NCBI RefSeq assembly: GCF_024228315.1
Contig: NZ_CP100454.1
Location: 248,001 to 312,000, forward strand
Length of the DNA stretch: 64,000 nucleotides
Reading direction: 5' to 3'
Origin: Halomarina pelagica
Lineage (GTDB): Archaea > Halobacteriota > Halobacteria > Halobacteriales > Haloarculaceae
Part shown: in pieces, positions 63,858-64,000 of the stretch
How the letters are laid out: each line of letters opens with the position of its first letter
Position numbering within the stretch: position 1 is the stretch's first letter
Made by a program: the position numbers and the translations under genes
Notes under the pieces: model-generated
Told to the model about the DNA's origin: nothing
The model's database searches: none
The model's input: the letters and a program-made list of their open reading frames with translations, nothing else

Positions 63858-64000
63858 ATGAGTGACGCAGGATATCAGGGTGTGGATTCCAGGACACCGC
63901 CATCGTTAGGATCGGAGGCAGCGGCGAAGATGTTCGGAGGAACCATCACCCGTTCTCGACGGCTATCGGCTAGTGATGCCGACGGTAGAATACCTCAGTC
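63858..64000 (+). CDS. Partial unknown gene at the right edge, under box control
   Basis: Open from ATG 63858 to the end of the window: MSDAGYQGVDSRTPPSLGSE and AAAKMFGGTITRSRRLSASD. It is not recognised; the composition is plausible for a haloarchaeal N-terminal tail. The perfect box 23 nt upstream argues that a controlled gene starts here or a little further on, but the frame could be a coincidence. Confidence 0.35.
   Translation, partial: MSDAGYQGVDSRTPPSLGSEAAAKMFGGTITRSRRLSASDADGRIPQ

Noticed and set aside
1..64000. tRNA, rRNA and CRISPR arrays
   Set aside because: No T-loop-like GTTCRAATC with matching acceptor stems, no rRNA-like conserved stretches and no regularly spaced direct repeats were found by eye.

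Overview
This is haloarchaeal DNA (class Halobacteria). The proteins are very acidic, and the window encodes two copper halocyanins, a transcription factor B, a bacterio-opsin-activator-type (HTH_10) regulator, many haloarchaea-restricted DUF proteins and haloarchaeal insertion sequences. No rRNA, tRNA or CRISPR array was recognised. The many transposases, decayed genes and plasmid-type genes suggest a large plasmid, a secondary replicon or a heavily remodelled chromosomal region.

Layout. (1) 1-6.5 kb is a decayed zone. It holds the tail of a probable antiporter, a GC-rich structured block, an IS5-type transposase that cuts off a sodium/calcium exchanger remnant, and frameshifted remnants of a winged-helix protein, a Fic-like protein and an HpcH/HpaI aldolase, with a few intact genes (two DUF5789-like proteins, a YihY/BrkB membrane protein). 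(2) 6.8-13.4 kb is an intact membrane and ion cluster rich in CBS domains: MgtE, a site-2-protease-like M50-CBS protein, an MscS-like channel, a small zinc protein, a 4xCBS protein with a ribosome-hibernation-like tail, and a CNNM/CorC transporter. (3) 13.4-18.8 kb is a co-directional plasmid-type gene train (DUF7567-, DUF6166-, DUF7389- and DUF6610-like proteins, ArdC-like, SWIM zinc finger). Most of its junctions carry a T-tract followed by a GC-rich hairpin. (4) 18.9-47.3 kb is accessory: ADP-ribosylglycohydrolase and an Mre11-like phosphoesterase, an unknown two-gene pair, an OLD-family nuclease, two transposases, an ArsR/SRPBCC unit, a TetR plus PEP-utilising-enzyme operon, a tyrosine integrase, a 640-aa orphan, and an AddA/AddB-like helicase-nuclease pair. 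(5) 47.4-64 kb carries XseAB, then halocyanins, the HTH_10 regulator, several DUF2249/TusA-like small proteins, a CopD-like operon, UspA proteins, a stand-alone HemA-dimerisation-like protein, TFB and two decayed RiPP precursor genes.

Three non-coding systems tie the window together. A palindrome CCGAACATATTCGG (with variants) lies in front of many genes in 48.7-63.9 kb, often about 37 nt before the start codon. It looks like the operator of an anaerobic/denitrification-type regulon run by the local HTH_10 protein. An inverted repeat TTAACCAAC-N23-25-GTTGGTTAA occurs at four places in 15.3-47.4 kb. A family of AT-rich palindromes centred on TTAATATTAA or built from TTAATCTTA/TAAGATTAA arms is scattered through 18.8-40.2 kb. 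The last two suggest that the accessory block shares regulatory or replication machinery of its own.
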